From contig JAEOTV010000120.1 in the NCBI GenBank assembly GCA_016839635.1, positions 1 to 17,457 of the forward strand: a stretch of DNA of 17,457 bases, written 5' to 3'. Origin of the DNA: Promethearchaeota archaeon (lineage in GTDB: Archaea; Asgardarchaeota; Lokiarchaeia; Sigynarchaeales; SOKP01). Of the stretch, positions 1-7,078 are shown piece by piece; the stretch's first letter is position 1, and each line of letters opens with the position of its first letter. The position numbers and the translations under genes were made by a program. Below the pieces are notes generated by a model, which was not told the DNA's origin, did no database searches, and saw nothing but the letters and a program-made list of their open reading frames with translations.

Positions 1-79
1 AATTAATCAGGTTTAAAGGTTAAAAAAAAATTCACTAAAAAATAGAATTTTTGTTCAAAAATAATATTAATGAGAAAAT

Positions 80-325
80 CTAACGACGGCCTCGGATTTT
101 GCGTGCCTCTCTTTCTACTTCCCGTAGAATAACAACATCGTTCAAACGAATCGGACCTTTTACATTCCGAGTTAAAATTCTGTTTTTATCTGGTCCTTCA
201 AGAATGCGTACTTTAATTTGAGTAATTTCTCCGGTGAGCCCTGTTCGTCCTATAATTTGAATAACTTGTGCGGGTATGGATAAATCTTGGACTGAGGCTC
301 CTTTTGATTTGTCTAACTTAACCAC
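80..325 (-). CDS. rps28e: Small ribosomal subunit protein eS28
   Basis: An 81-residue protein of the eS28 family, a small OB-fold protein of the 30S subunit near the decoding/exit region. The family core is clear: [13 protein letters not shown] (about residues 24-36), KVRILEG (38-44), [15 protein letters not shown] (50-64) and the C-terminal [14 protein letters not shown]. Archaeal members are usually about 70 residues, so this one has roughly ten extra N-terminal residues. The start is GTG at 323-325; an ATG two bases further out (325-327) is out of frame and stops after four codons. A Shine-Dalgarno match GGTGAT lies 5 nt upstream of the GTG. It sits 18 nt downstream of L7Ae on the same strand, the usual archaeal pairing, so the two are probably co-transcribed. 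The gene that commonly follows, eL24, is not here but about 6 kb away. Confidence 0.95.
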   Translation of the reverse strand: MVKLDKSKGASVQDLSIPAQVIQIIGRTGLTGEITQIKVRILEGPDKNRILTRNVKGPIRLNDVVILREVEREARKIRGRR

Positions 326-343
326 ATTTAATCACCAAATTTT

Positions 344-715
344 TTACTTTTTTATTTCCTCTAGTTTCTTAATAACATCGTTTAAAACACCGTCGTTTCC
401 AGTTCCTCCATTTTCAATAGCAATAGCACTTGATGAAACATTAATTCTAGCAGTGTTTCCAAGCTCTTTTTTAGTGGAGAGATATGCATAAGGAATACCT
501 TTTTCTTCACACAATAGTGGGATGTGAAAAAGAATCTCTGGAGGGCTTACATCTTCAGCCATAACAACTAGTTTCGCCTGAACTCGTTCAATTGATTTTG
601 TAACTTCATTCATTCCTTTTCTAATCTTTGAATCTCTTGTTTCTGCTATTTTACTTAAAGTATTCTTAATTTGAGCTTTTAACTTATCAGGAATCTTAAA
701 TTTAACATAAGAAAT
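344..715 (-). CDS. rpl7ae: Large ribosomal subunit protein L7Ae, ATT start
   Basis: L7Ae binds kink-turn RNA. In archaea it serves the 50S subunit, box C/D and H/ACA RNPs and RNase P. The first in-frame ATG (611-613) would give only 89 residues and lose the N-terminal third, including part of the RNA-binding motif RKG-x-NEVTK. Reading continues open upstream through KAQIKNTLSKIAETRDSKI to SYVKFKIPDKL, matching the normal N-terminus of archaeal L7Ae (for example MAVYVKFKVP in Methanocaldococcus). No ATG, GTG or TTG occurs in frame before the TGA at 722-724. ATT at 713-715 gives a 123-residue protein of normal length, and an extended Shine-Dalgarno match lies just upstream. The alternative is a one-base insertion in the A5 run (T5 on the plus strand, 715-719). 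Removing one A would join ATG 723-725 to this frame as M-I-K-ISYVKF. The family call is certain; the start is inferred. Confidence 0.9.
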   Translation of the reverse strand: MSYVKFKIPDKLKAQIKNTLSKIAETRDSKIRKGMNEVTKSIERVQAKLVVMAEDVSPPEILFHIPLLCEEKGIPYAYLSTKKELGNTARINVSSSAIAIENGGTGNDGVLNDVIKKLEEIKK

Positions 716-720
716 TTTTA

Positions 721-730
721 ATCATCTCCT
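721..730 (-). promoter_or_regulatory. Extended Shine-Dalgarno of L7Ae
   Basis: Read on the minus strand, AGGAGATGAT matches nine of ten positions of the ideal archaeal Shine-Dalgarno AGGAGGTGAT. An ATG at 723-725 lies inside this element, in a different frame, and its reading frame stops after seven codons. This suggests the ATG belongs to the ribosome binding site and the true start is the ATT at 713-715, about ten bases after GGAG. Confidence 0.6.
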
Positions 731-749
731 TCAAATATATTTATTTTTA

Positions 750-759
750 GATATATTTT
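750..759 (-). promoter_or_regulatory. Possible TATA box for L7Ae-eS28
   Basis: On the minus strand AAAATATATC, preceded by a purine-containing stretch, resembles an archaeal TATA box. It lies about 40 nt before the proposed L7Ae start, which would give a short leader. The sequence is generally AT-rich, so this is tentative. Confidence 0.3.
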
Positions 760-931
760 CATAAATCATCGAGATAGTATGAGAACAGTAGGAAAGGATG
801 TTAAATAAAATTTTTGATTTAAATTTGCTTAGGATTTTAAATAAGAACTGAGAAATCTTTCATTTTTTTGAATTTAAATTTAAATTCTATTTCAGAAGTG
901 TAGAAAAATTCCAAAAAGATTGAAAGTGAAA

Positions 932-947
932 GAAAAAGTTTATATTA
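932..947 (+). promoter_or_regulatory. Probable archaeal promoter (BRE/TATA)
   Basis: A purine-rich tract followed by TTTATATTA (939-947) fits the BRE plus TATA-box arrangement of archaeal promoters. It would start transcription near 970 and leave a leader of roughly 70 nt before the gene at 1044. Closer AT-rich candidates at about 1008-1030 cannot be excluded. Confidence 0.4.
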
Positions 948-1043
948 CTATTTTCCAAATTTACCAATAAAACAAAAGAAGCGAAATTCATTTATTAAAT
1001 AGATTGTAAATATTTAAAATAATATATTTATAGGGATGTAACC

Positions 1044-3395
1044 ATGAATAGAAAAACTAAATATTTTATACCGATTTTAATTTTTTGGTTTCTTTCACTA
1101 AACACTAATTATAATATTACTTTGTATTTTGAATGGATTTTTGGATGGGGTTCGATATACAGCTATTTAGATGTATATAGTAATGTTTTACATTCATATT
1201 TTATTGGATGCTTTTCTTGGTCAATTGTGGTGTACTATTTTGGAACGATTAATAGAAAGAGATTTAGACGGGGAATTAAGTCGGTAATTATGTTTTATCC
1301 ATTCTGGCTAGGTATAAGTATATTTGTAAGCAGTATTGGATTTTCATCATTTTCTAATGTGTGGATTTTAGTTCATGTTCTATTACGTTTTTGGGTTGGC
1401 GCAGGACTCCTAATAGCAGGTATTATGGTATTAAACTTTGTAGCATATCGAATCCATAAACCTATTCTTAAAGATAGATTATTTAGAGCAACAATGGAAT
1501 TAGATAAGATGCCTTCAGACCCTAGATCATCAATTATTAAATTTGCTGATTTACTAGAAAAACTTCAATTAAAAATGTTAGTTTTAATCGTTTTAATTTT
1601 TGGGGTGTTTTTCATTATATCCTCTACAATAGGAACTGCAGGAATTAATTACCTTACTTCCGTATATTTATTTTTCACACTCATTATCATCAATTTTCTT
1701 TATGATATAAATTACTTATTTTCAGAAAAGAAAGAATACCCTGAACATATTAAAATCAAAAAGAACTTACCTTTCGTAAGTAATTTTGATAGACTTTTAA
1801 ACAAATTTAAGAAATTAATAGATGATGGAAATACATTTTATTCTGAAGAGTCTTATGAACTTGCTATAGAAAGCTGGAGAGAAGCAGTTAACATCTATTC
1901 GCGTTTCTCCAACATGGTTATCCAGAAGAAAATGATAAAGGTAAATATAAGAACCTTAAAAGAAAACTTATATGATGCCTATAATGGTGCTGTTATACTC
2001 CATCTTAAAAATGCTCAAGAAGAATACACAAATTTAGAGTTGGAGACTGCTAGAGGTGAATGGAACTCAGCTATTGAAGATCTTAATGCGATCCTTAGAC
2101 TAAGAAAATTTGGAAAATCTAAAGTATCTCGCAAAGAAATTAGATTAAAAATTGAAGATATAACTTCAAACCTTAAACGTTTGGAAATTGAATCAATCAT
2201 TAAAAAGGCTGATGATGAATTGAAATCTGCCCATATATTGCAAGATCAAGAATTAGCTAAAACGATTAAGTCAACCGATGACCTCATACTAATGTATTCA
2301 AACGCAAAAAAGAAAGCCCAAAATTTCAATTTATATAAAGAATATGCTGAAAAAATACAAAATCGACTTTTAAATGTCCGAGTATTTCAAGAAAAACTCC
2401 AGGAGAAACTAGACAAATCAATGGGTATCACACCATTGGAAAAGCGGGTGAAATTTGATGTAGATGAGCTTAGTGAGTTTGAAATTGCGTCAGTAATAAA
2501 GGATGAAATCATAAAACAAATACTCTCAATCGTAAGAGAATATGAGTTCATCGGAGGTCAAGTAAGATTTAAAGTTGGTTTAGTAAATAACACTAATTAT
2601 CCTTTAACTAATTTTCGGATTACATTTGATTTACCTAAATCTCTAAAATGGATAATGCATGAACCCAATTACGAACGAAAAGGAGATAGTATCCTTATAC
2701 CAAAATTGGGAGCAAAAGAAAAACGAGCAGTATCTCTTTATATCGAGCCTCTCAATTGTATGGAAAGTCATCTAAATGCTACTGTAAGTTTTTTTGATGT
2801 AAAAGATAAACCGCATGCAATACCTATGAAACCTAAAATGATTGCGATTTCATGTCCTATTTTCTTTACTGAAAGTGATGCAAACTTGGCTAGGGTTAAA
2901 AGTCTAAGACGTAATCTTACACACCGAGATAAAAAGGTGTTTCCAATTATTGATTCTGAAAAAGCACAATCGATTTTTAATTCGATTCTATCCGTTTTGG
3001 AACAATTTGATATAAAATTAATCTCTAAAGAGTTTTTCGAAGACAACAATTTTGGAGAAGCGTGGTTTTTTGGAGTAACGAAAGTTAAAAAAGAAAGACT
3101 TGTAATGAATGTTTTATTAGACGGAGATCGGAAAACTCTAGAATTTGAAGTATCAGGAAATAACGAAGAACAAATTACAGCCTTTCTAGCTGAAATAGGA
3201 GATCGTGTAAGACAAAAATTAATTGAAAATAATATAATCACTTCTGAAGAAGGATTCTATGACATGAGAATAGCGATATTATCTTGTTTGTGTCCTTATT
3301 GCTACACTTTAATGTCATCTGAGTCTGTTGAGAAATTTTCAAATGGTGAAATAATTGTTTGTGAAAATTGTCGCGTAAACATTAAAATTGATTAG
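1044..3395 (+). CDS. Large membrane protein: TPR-like, beta-sandwich, zinc ribbon
   Basis: A 783-residue protein I cannot assign to a named family. About six hydrophobic helices lie in residues 5-222 (roughly 5-22, 47-68, 78-100, 108-132, 175-196, 203-222). A charged alpha-helical region follows (about 250-460) with TPR-like units such as YSEESYELAIESWREAV (266-282) and TARGEWNSAIEDL (335-347). From 495 comes a beta-rich module (REYEFIGGQVRFKVGLVNNT onward) resembling an Ig-like sandwich, then a mixed alpha/beta module (about 605-730). The protein ends in a zinc ribbon with CPYC at 750-753 and CENC at 773-776. ATG follows GGGATG, a weak Shine-Dalgarno. The next gene is a paralogue 49 nt downstream. 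By the positive-inside pattern the soluble part is probably cytoplasmic. The layout recalls vesicle-coat appendage domains (Ig sandwich plus platform), but that is only an inference. It may act as a membrane-anchored scaffold. Confidence 0.85.
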   Translation: MNRKTKYFIPILIFWFLSLNTNYNITLYFEWIFGWGSIYSYLDVYSNVLHSYFIGCFSWSIVVYYFGTINRKRFRRGIKSVIMFYPFWLGISIFVSSIGFSSFSNVWILVHVLLRFWVGAGLLIAGIMVLNFVAYRIHKPILKDRLFRATMELDKMPSDPRSSIIKFADLLEKLQLKMLVLIVLIFGVFFIISSTIGTAGINYLTSVYLFFTLIIINFLYDINYLFSEKKEYPEHIKIKKNLPFVSNFDRLLNKFKKLIDDGNTFYSEESYELAIESWREAVNIYSRFSNMVIQKKMIKVNIRTLKENLYDAYNGAVILHLKNAQEEYTNLELETARGEWNSAIEDLNAILRLRKFGKSKVSRKEIRLKIEDITSNLKRLEIESIIKKADDELKSAHILQDQELAKTIKSTDDLILMYSNAKKKAQNFNLYKEYAEKIQNRLLNVRVFQEKLQEKLDKSMGITPLEKRVKFDVDELSEFEIASVIKDEIIKQILSIVREYEFIGGQVRFKVGLVNNTNYPLTNFRITFDLPKSLKWIMHEPNYERKGDSILIPKLGAKEKRAVSLYIEPLNCMESHLNATVSFFDVKDKPHAIPMKPKMIAISCPIFFTESDANLARVKSLRRNLTHRDKKVFPIIDSEKAQSIFNSILSVLEQFDIKLISKEFFEDNNFGEAWFFGVTKVKKERLVMNVLLDGDRKTLEFEVSGNNEEQITAFLAEIGDRVRQKLIENNIITSEEGFYDMRIAILSCLCPYCYTLMSSESVEKFSNGEIIVCENCRVNIKID

Positions 3396-3444
3396 AATTA
3401 AAAAGCTCAATTAAAATTAAAAAAAAATAAGTTCGAGTGATTAA

Positions 3445-5745
3445 ATGCGAAATTGGGTGAAATATTTTTTTTATCTAGTGGTTTTTTTAGTTCCTTTAGC
3501 TGGTAGCATTTATTGGGGCGCCCAAATAATAGCTTACCTAAATGAAGTGAGTATCAGTTTTATACATTTTGTATTTAATTGGTTGGCTTTTACTGATGAA
3601 TATCTTTTAAATATTAATAGTTTCTTTCTCTTGTCTATTGGATGTTTTTTGTGGTCAGTAATAATTATTTACATACTAAATAATAAGACTACACAATTTA
3701 GAGGCATCATTAAATCCATCAGTTTATTCTTTCTGTTTTGGTTTAGTCTAATTATTTTTACCTGGATTGCTGGAATTTCTTCATACAGGAATTTTTGGTT
3801 TATTATTCATATTTTCATTATATTTTGGTTTAGTTTAGCGATACCATGTTCTGTACTAATTATCTTATTCACCCTTTCACAAGTATTTAAATCCAAATTT
3901 TACACAAGATTTCATAGATTACCCAATGTAAAATTTGTATACTTATTAGATAAGTATGAGTCTGGTGTTTTGATTATTATTCATTTTATATTAGGAATTT
4001 ATTTAAGTATAGCGGATTCAACTAATCCCACTAGAATCCATGAATTTTATGCGTATTTAACCCCGTTAATTATCATCATTTTCACAATAATCGCGGTTGA
4101 TTTACTTTTTTTATTTAATTTCATTTTATCAACAAAAAAAGAGAAATATGTTCTTACTACAAAAGAAAAGGAACTGTTTTATCAACATCGATTGAAATAT
4201 GTTTTAAATCATACGAACAGAGTAATTGCAAAGAAAAGTCTAAGATACTCAAAACTATCGCTTGATAGAATCATAAAATTTTTAGTAGAGGGAATAGCTT
4301 ATTTTAAAAACTCTAAAAATCAACAAGATACTATTTTATTGAGGGATCTTAATTTAACGTTGATCGGTGCTTATGAAAGAAGGGGAAACATCCATGATTC
4401 AAATGCGTTAAGATCTTATAATAAAGTTAAGTTGTTTCAAGCTCAAAGAGAATGGAAATTAGCGATAAATGATTTTAAAGCATGCCTACAGTTAAATAAA
4501 TCAGAAAATCCCACTAATACTAAGGAAAATTTAGAACAACGTGTCTTAGAGATAAAAGATTTATTAGACAGACATGAAACAGAAGTCAAAATTATAGAAA
4601 TTGATAAAGCCTTAAAACAAGTTAAAAGTTTACAAAAGAAAGATTTAACAAAAGCAATTGAGTTAGTAAATGATATTATTGCTTCATACTCAGAAGTTAA
4701 AGAGAAAACACAAGAATCTGATGAATTTGCAGATATCATTGATAAATTAGGATCAAAGATTCAGAAGGCTCAAATTTTACGATCGACAATTCAGGAGAAA
4801 AGAGATGACTATATAGGTTTAAAGAAAATACCTGCTATTCTCAAAGATGGAGATCAAGATAGCATTTTATCAATTATCCGAGAATATGAGTTTATTGGTG
4901 GTCAAATTAGGTTTAAAGTAGGAGTAATAAATAATACAAGTTATACATTTACTAATTTAAGACTTGCCTTTGATCTCCCTATAGCATTAAAATGGATAAT
5001 GCATGAACCTAGTTATGAACGAAAGGGAGATAGCCTTCTTGTTTCCAAATTAGGCCCTCACGAAAAGCACGCAGTATCACTTTATCTCGAACCTATTAAT
5101 TGTATGGAAAGTTCTGTAAATGTTACCGTAAGTTTCTTTGATGCAAAAGAAAAACCGCATGCAATACCAATGAAACCTAAAATGATTGGAATCTCTTGTC
5201 CTATCTTTTTCACTGAAGATGAGGCTAATTTAGCAAGAGTTAAGAGTCTTATTCGTTCGCTTGCTAATCGTGATAAAAAAGTCTTCCCTATTGCAGATCC
5301 CACAAAAACAAATTTAATTTTTTCATCTATTGTCTCAGTTCTAGGTAAATTTGATATAAAACTAGTATATAAAGAATTTGATGAAGAAAATAATTTCGGT
5401 GAAGCCTGGTTTTATGGGATAACTAAAGTGAAAAAGCAAAGAATCATCCCTTATGTAATGTTAGATGGTGAAAATAAAGTATTAGAATTGGAAGTATCCG
5501 GTGATGAGGCCGAACAAATCACTGCTTTTCTTGCTGAAGTTGGCGATCGTGTAAGGAAACAATTAATCCTTGAAAAAGTAATAAAACCCGATGAAAAGTT
5601 TTATGATATGAGAGTTACCGTAATGTCGAAGTTTTGTCCTTATTGTTATACCCTAATCTCAAGTGATTTAGTCCAGAAATTCCTTGATGGCGAATCAATA
5701 CAATGTAAAAATTGTTTTGCAAATATAAATTTGGACGCCCGTTAG
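3445..5745 (+). CDS. Large membrane protein, paralogue of the preceding gene
   Basis: A 766-residue paralogue of the upstream protein with the same plan. Hydrophobic helices lie between about 7 and 228, followed by TPR-like helices with units such as QREWKLAINDFKACLQLN (334-351) and KKDLTKAIELVNDI (398-411). The Ig-like sandwich begins at EYEFIGGQIRFKVGVINNT, the alpha/beta module covers about 585-710, and the zinc ribbon has CPYC at 731-734 and CKNC at 754-757. Similarity is high from about residue 475 to the end, including ALKWIMHEPSYERKGDS and PHAIPMKPKMIGISCPIFFT, while the membrane and helical parts have diverged strongly. ATG is preceded by GAGTGAT, a fair Shine-Dalgarno at suitable distance. 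It is likely co-transcribed with the upstream gene. The function is unknown. Confidence 0.85.
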   Translation: MRNWVKYFFYLVVFLVPLAGSIYWGAQIIAYLNEVSISFIHFVFNWLAFTDEYLLNINSFFLLSIGCFLWSVIIIYILNNKTTQFRGIIKSISLFFLFWFSLIIFTWIAGISSYRNFWFIIHIFIIFWFSLAIPCSVLIILFTLSQVFKSKFYTRFHRLPNVKFVYLLDKYESGVLIIIHFILGIYLSIADSTNPTRIHEFYAYLTPLIIIIFTIIAVDLLFLFNFILSTKKEKYVLTTKEKELFYQHRLKYVLNHTNRVIAKKSLRYSKLSLDRIIKFLVEGIAYFKNSKNQQDTILLRDLNLTLIGAYERRGNIHDSNALRSYNKVKLFQAQREWKLAINDFKACLQLNKSENPTNTKENLEQRVLEIKDLLDRHETEVKIIEIDKALKQVKSLQKKDLTKAIELVNDIIASYSEVKEKTQESDEFADIIDKLGSKIQKAQILRSTIQEKRDDYIGLKKIPAILKDGDQDSILSIIREYEFIGGQIRFKVGVINNTSYTFTNLRLAFDLPIALKWIMHEPSYERKGDSLLVSKLGPHEKHAVSLYLEPINCMESSVNVTVSFFDAKEKPHAIPMKPKMIGISCPIFFTEDEANLARVKSLIRSLANRDKKVFPIADPTKTNLIFSSIVSVLGKFDIKLVYKEFDEENNFGEAWFYGITKVKKQRIIPYVMLDGENKVLELEVSGDEAEQITAFLAEVGDRVRKQLILEKVIKPDEKFYDMRVTVMSKFCPYCYTLISSDLVQKFLDGESIQCKNCFANINLDAR

Positions 5746-5751
5746 ACGATA

Positions 5752-5776
5752 TTTAGGTTTTTGTAAAAAAACTAAA
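5752..5776 (+). terminator. Possible hairpin after the membrane-protein pair
   Basis: TTTAG at 5752-5756 can pair with CTAAA at 5772-5776, extended inward by T/A pairs, about 7 nt after the stop codon. The stem is AT-rich and weak. Archaeal termination mainly needs U-rich tracts, so this is a tentative terminator. Confidence 0.3.
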
Positions 5777-5940
5777 AATTAATACAAAAGCTTATTGAAT
5801 TCTAAATTCCCAAGATTAGAAGAAAATAAGATAGAAAAACTTATTTTTAACCATTCATTTAATAAATTATTATTAAAATTTTCTTAACAAATTAAATCTT
5901 TTAACGGAAACAATTATTACGTAAAGAATCTTAACCGAAT

Positions 5941-5947
5941 GGAGGAG
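5941..5947 (+). promoter_or_regulatory. Strong Shine-Dalgarno of rpo10
   Basis: GGAGGAG lies nine bases (counted from GGAGG) before the ATA at 5955-5957. It fixes the start of rpo10 although no standard start codon is present. The ATG at 5939-5941 overlaps this element, is out of frame, and its reading frame does not encode Rpo10. Confidence 0.65.
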
Positions 5948-5954
5948 AACAACT

Positions 5955-6155
5955 ATAATAATACCAATACGCTGCTTCAGTTGTGGGAAATTAATCGCTC
6001 ATGTTTATAAACCTTATTTGGAACTCCTAGAAAAAGGGGAATCCTCTGAAAAAGCCTTTAAAGATTTAGGAATTGAACGGTTTTGCTGTAAACGCATGAT
6101 TGTAAGTCATGTGGACTTGATAGATGAGTTACTGAAGTTCCCTCGACTTCAATAA
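5955..6155 (+). CDS. rpo10: RNA polymerase subunit Rpo10 (RpoN/RPB10), ATA start
   Basis: A 66-residue zinc-binding subunit of archaeal RNA polymerase (RPB10 homologue) that helps assemble the Rpo3/Rpo11 platform. Diagnostic features are IIPIRCFSCGK at the N-terminus, the zinc ligands C7, C10, C44 and C45 (the unusual adjacent CC pair), and the tail GIERFCCKRMIVSHVDLIDELL. Members nearly always begin M-I-I/V-P-V-R-C-F. Here the position of that Met is ATA at 5955-5957, followed by ATA ATA CCA. In frame upstream there is no ATG, GTG or TTG before the TAA at 5922-5924. The first internal ATG lies deep in the protein at the M of CCKRM, so a caller limited to standard starts would miss the gene. 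The usual neighbours (uL13, uS9, rpoK) are absent; it stands alone and converges on eL24. Confidence 0.9.
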   Translation: MIIPIRCFSCGKLIAHVYKPYLELLEKGESSEKAFKDLGIERFCCKRMIVSHVDLIDELLKFPRLQ

Positions 6156-6230
6156 TATCTAGGATTCTTATGAAATTTAATTTCGAATCAAAAGATTAAG
6201 CATTATTCTTAAGAACAAGTTCAAAATTAT

Positions 6231-6413
6231 TCATTGCTTTCCGTAATGTGCAGTCCATCTTGTTCTTCTTGCTTTTTTCTTATAAACTATCATTGCTTTA
6301 CGACACTTATTAGCACAAAAATTCAAAACTGTGCCATCTCTTTTCACATACATTAATCCCCTTCCAATAGGGATGTCATAACCGCAAAAACTACACTTTT
6401 TTACTTTAACCAT
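6231..6413 (-). CDS. rpl24e: Large ribosomal subunit protein eL24
   Basis: A 60-residue eL24 family protein of the 50S subunit. The zinc ribbon is complete, with C7 and C10 in CSFCG and C33 and C37 in FCANKC. The family feature GRGLMYVKRDGT lies between the two halves and a basic tail KKKARRTRWT follows. The start is ATG at 6411-6413, with GATGA about 6 nt upstream as a weak Shine-Dalgarno. It lies 28 nt downstream of eS6 on the same strand, so the two are probably one transcript. In many archaea eL24 follows L7Ae and eS28; here that cluster is split. Confidence 0.95.
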   Translation of the reverse strand: MVKVKKCSFCGYDIPIGRGLMYVKRDGTVLNFCANKCRKAMIVYKKKARRTRWTAHYGKQ

Positions 6414-6441
6414 AAAATTTCATCTTAGAAAATATTTTGTT

Positions 6442-6840
6442 TCATTCCTTCTTAAAGAGTTCAGCTTCTCCGTATTTCAAAACCTTTAAATTTATCAATG
6501 TCATATCATGTGTTACTTCATTACCACGAACCGTTTTCCTCTTCTTTTCGCCTTTCCTTTTGGGTTTATAACCAATACCTCTTTTTGAAACCAGAATTTT
6601 CTTTTTAACTGGCCCATGAACACCTTTCCTCATGGGAAATCCACTTGAATCACTGCCCCCAGTTATTACAAATTCATAATTAGGAAAACCTATAACTCCT
6701 CCCTTGATGGTGTCTCCGATTTTCATCCCTTCAAATCGAAATTTCTTCTCATCAATCTCAACTACTTTAGATAGACCTTTTCCGGGACCCTCGTTCCCAC
6801 CGCTAATATTCATTTTATAGACTATTTTTTCAGAACTCAC
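6442..6840 (-). CDS. rps6e: Small ribosomal subunit protein eS6
   Basis: A 132-residue eS6 protein of the 30S subunit. Family hallmarks are FVITGGSDSSGFPMRKGVHGP (about 57-77) and the strongly basic signature YKPKRKGEKKRKTVRGN (about 91-107). The start is GTG at 6838-6840; an in-frame TGA lies two codons further upstream, so no longer form is possible except from the ATC codon next to GTG. No convincing Shine-Dalgarno precedes it, in contrast to the other translation genes here. The extreme N-terminus (SSEKIVYKMNISGGNEGPGK) is longer and more divergent than in typical archaeal eS6. It heads a two-gene unit with eL24. Confidence 0.95.
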   Translation of the reverse strand: MSSEKIVYKMNISGGNEGPGKGLSKVVEIDEKKFRFEGMKIGDTIKGGVIGFPNYEFVITGGSDSSGFPMRKGVHGPVKKKILVSKRGIGYKPKRKGEKKRKTVRGNEVTHDMTLINLKVLKYGEAELFKKE

Positions 6841-7078
6841 GATGCATCAATATCGAACTTAAAAAAGCAAGATTAACATCTAAAATGTTTATTTTCATAA
6901 AAATTTTATGGATAGTTCTACAGAAAGAATGTGTCAAAAGTAGTTCATACATCTGGATTGAAAGTAAAGATATTTTAAAATATGAAAAAATGGACAAAAA
7001 AATTTAAAAAGTTCTTTGAAGAAAATATCTATTAATTAACGAGAAAACCAATAAAAACAAAAATACTTGGTATCTATT
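6841..7078. other. Divergent intergenic region, no gene seen
   Basis: About 240 bp between eS6 (minus) and the first solute-binding protein (plus). It should contain both promoters. AT-rich stretches at about 6966-6980 (rightward) and about 6888-6905 (leftward) could be TATA boxes, but none stands out. No coding potential or RNA gene was recognised. Confidence 0.5.

Larger units (their letters stand above)
731..1043. other. Divergent intergenic region, no gene seen
   Basis: About 310 bp between the divergent L7Ae and first membrane-protein genes. No plausible coding sequence was found on either strand. It should hold the promoters for both directions. The heptamer AATCATC occurs at 764-770 as well as inside the L7Ae ribosome binding site (720-726); this may be chance. 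The rest is AT-rich with no recognised RNA gene or repeat. Confidence 0.6.

Noticed and set aside
276..491. Plus-strand frame across L7Ae-eS28
   Set aside because: It is antisense to two certain ribosomal protein genes and has no recognisable product.
344..613. L7Ae as an 89-residue protein starting at the first in-frame ATG
   Set aside because: It would drop the conserved N-terminal third (SYVKFKIP to RKG) although the DNA upstream codes for it without a stop.
720..770. Possible L7Ae kink-turn autoregulation site, from two GATGATT copies on the minus strand
   Set aside because: Box C-like GATGA is present, but I could not find a matching CUGA partner and stems for a kink-turn; the downstream copy is explained by the Shine-Dalgarno.
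2015..5303. Open frames on the minus strand inside the two membrane-protein genes (for example 2768-3241, 4443-4739)
   Set aside because: They lie opposite conserved coding sequence, recur at matching places in both paralogues because the plus frames are alike, and have no family features.
5939..6010. ATG at 5939 as the start of a short protein
   Set aside because: It overlaps the Shine-Dalgarno, is out of frame with Rpo10, stops after about 23 codons, and its product resembles nothing.
7067..7078. TTG 7067 as the start of solute-binding copy 1
   Set aside because: ATG 7079 gives exact N-terminal alignment with the three paralogues.
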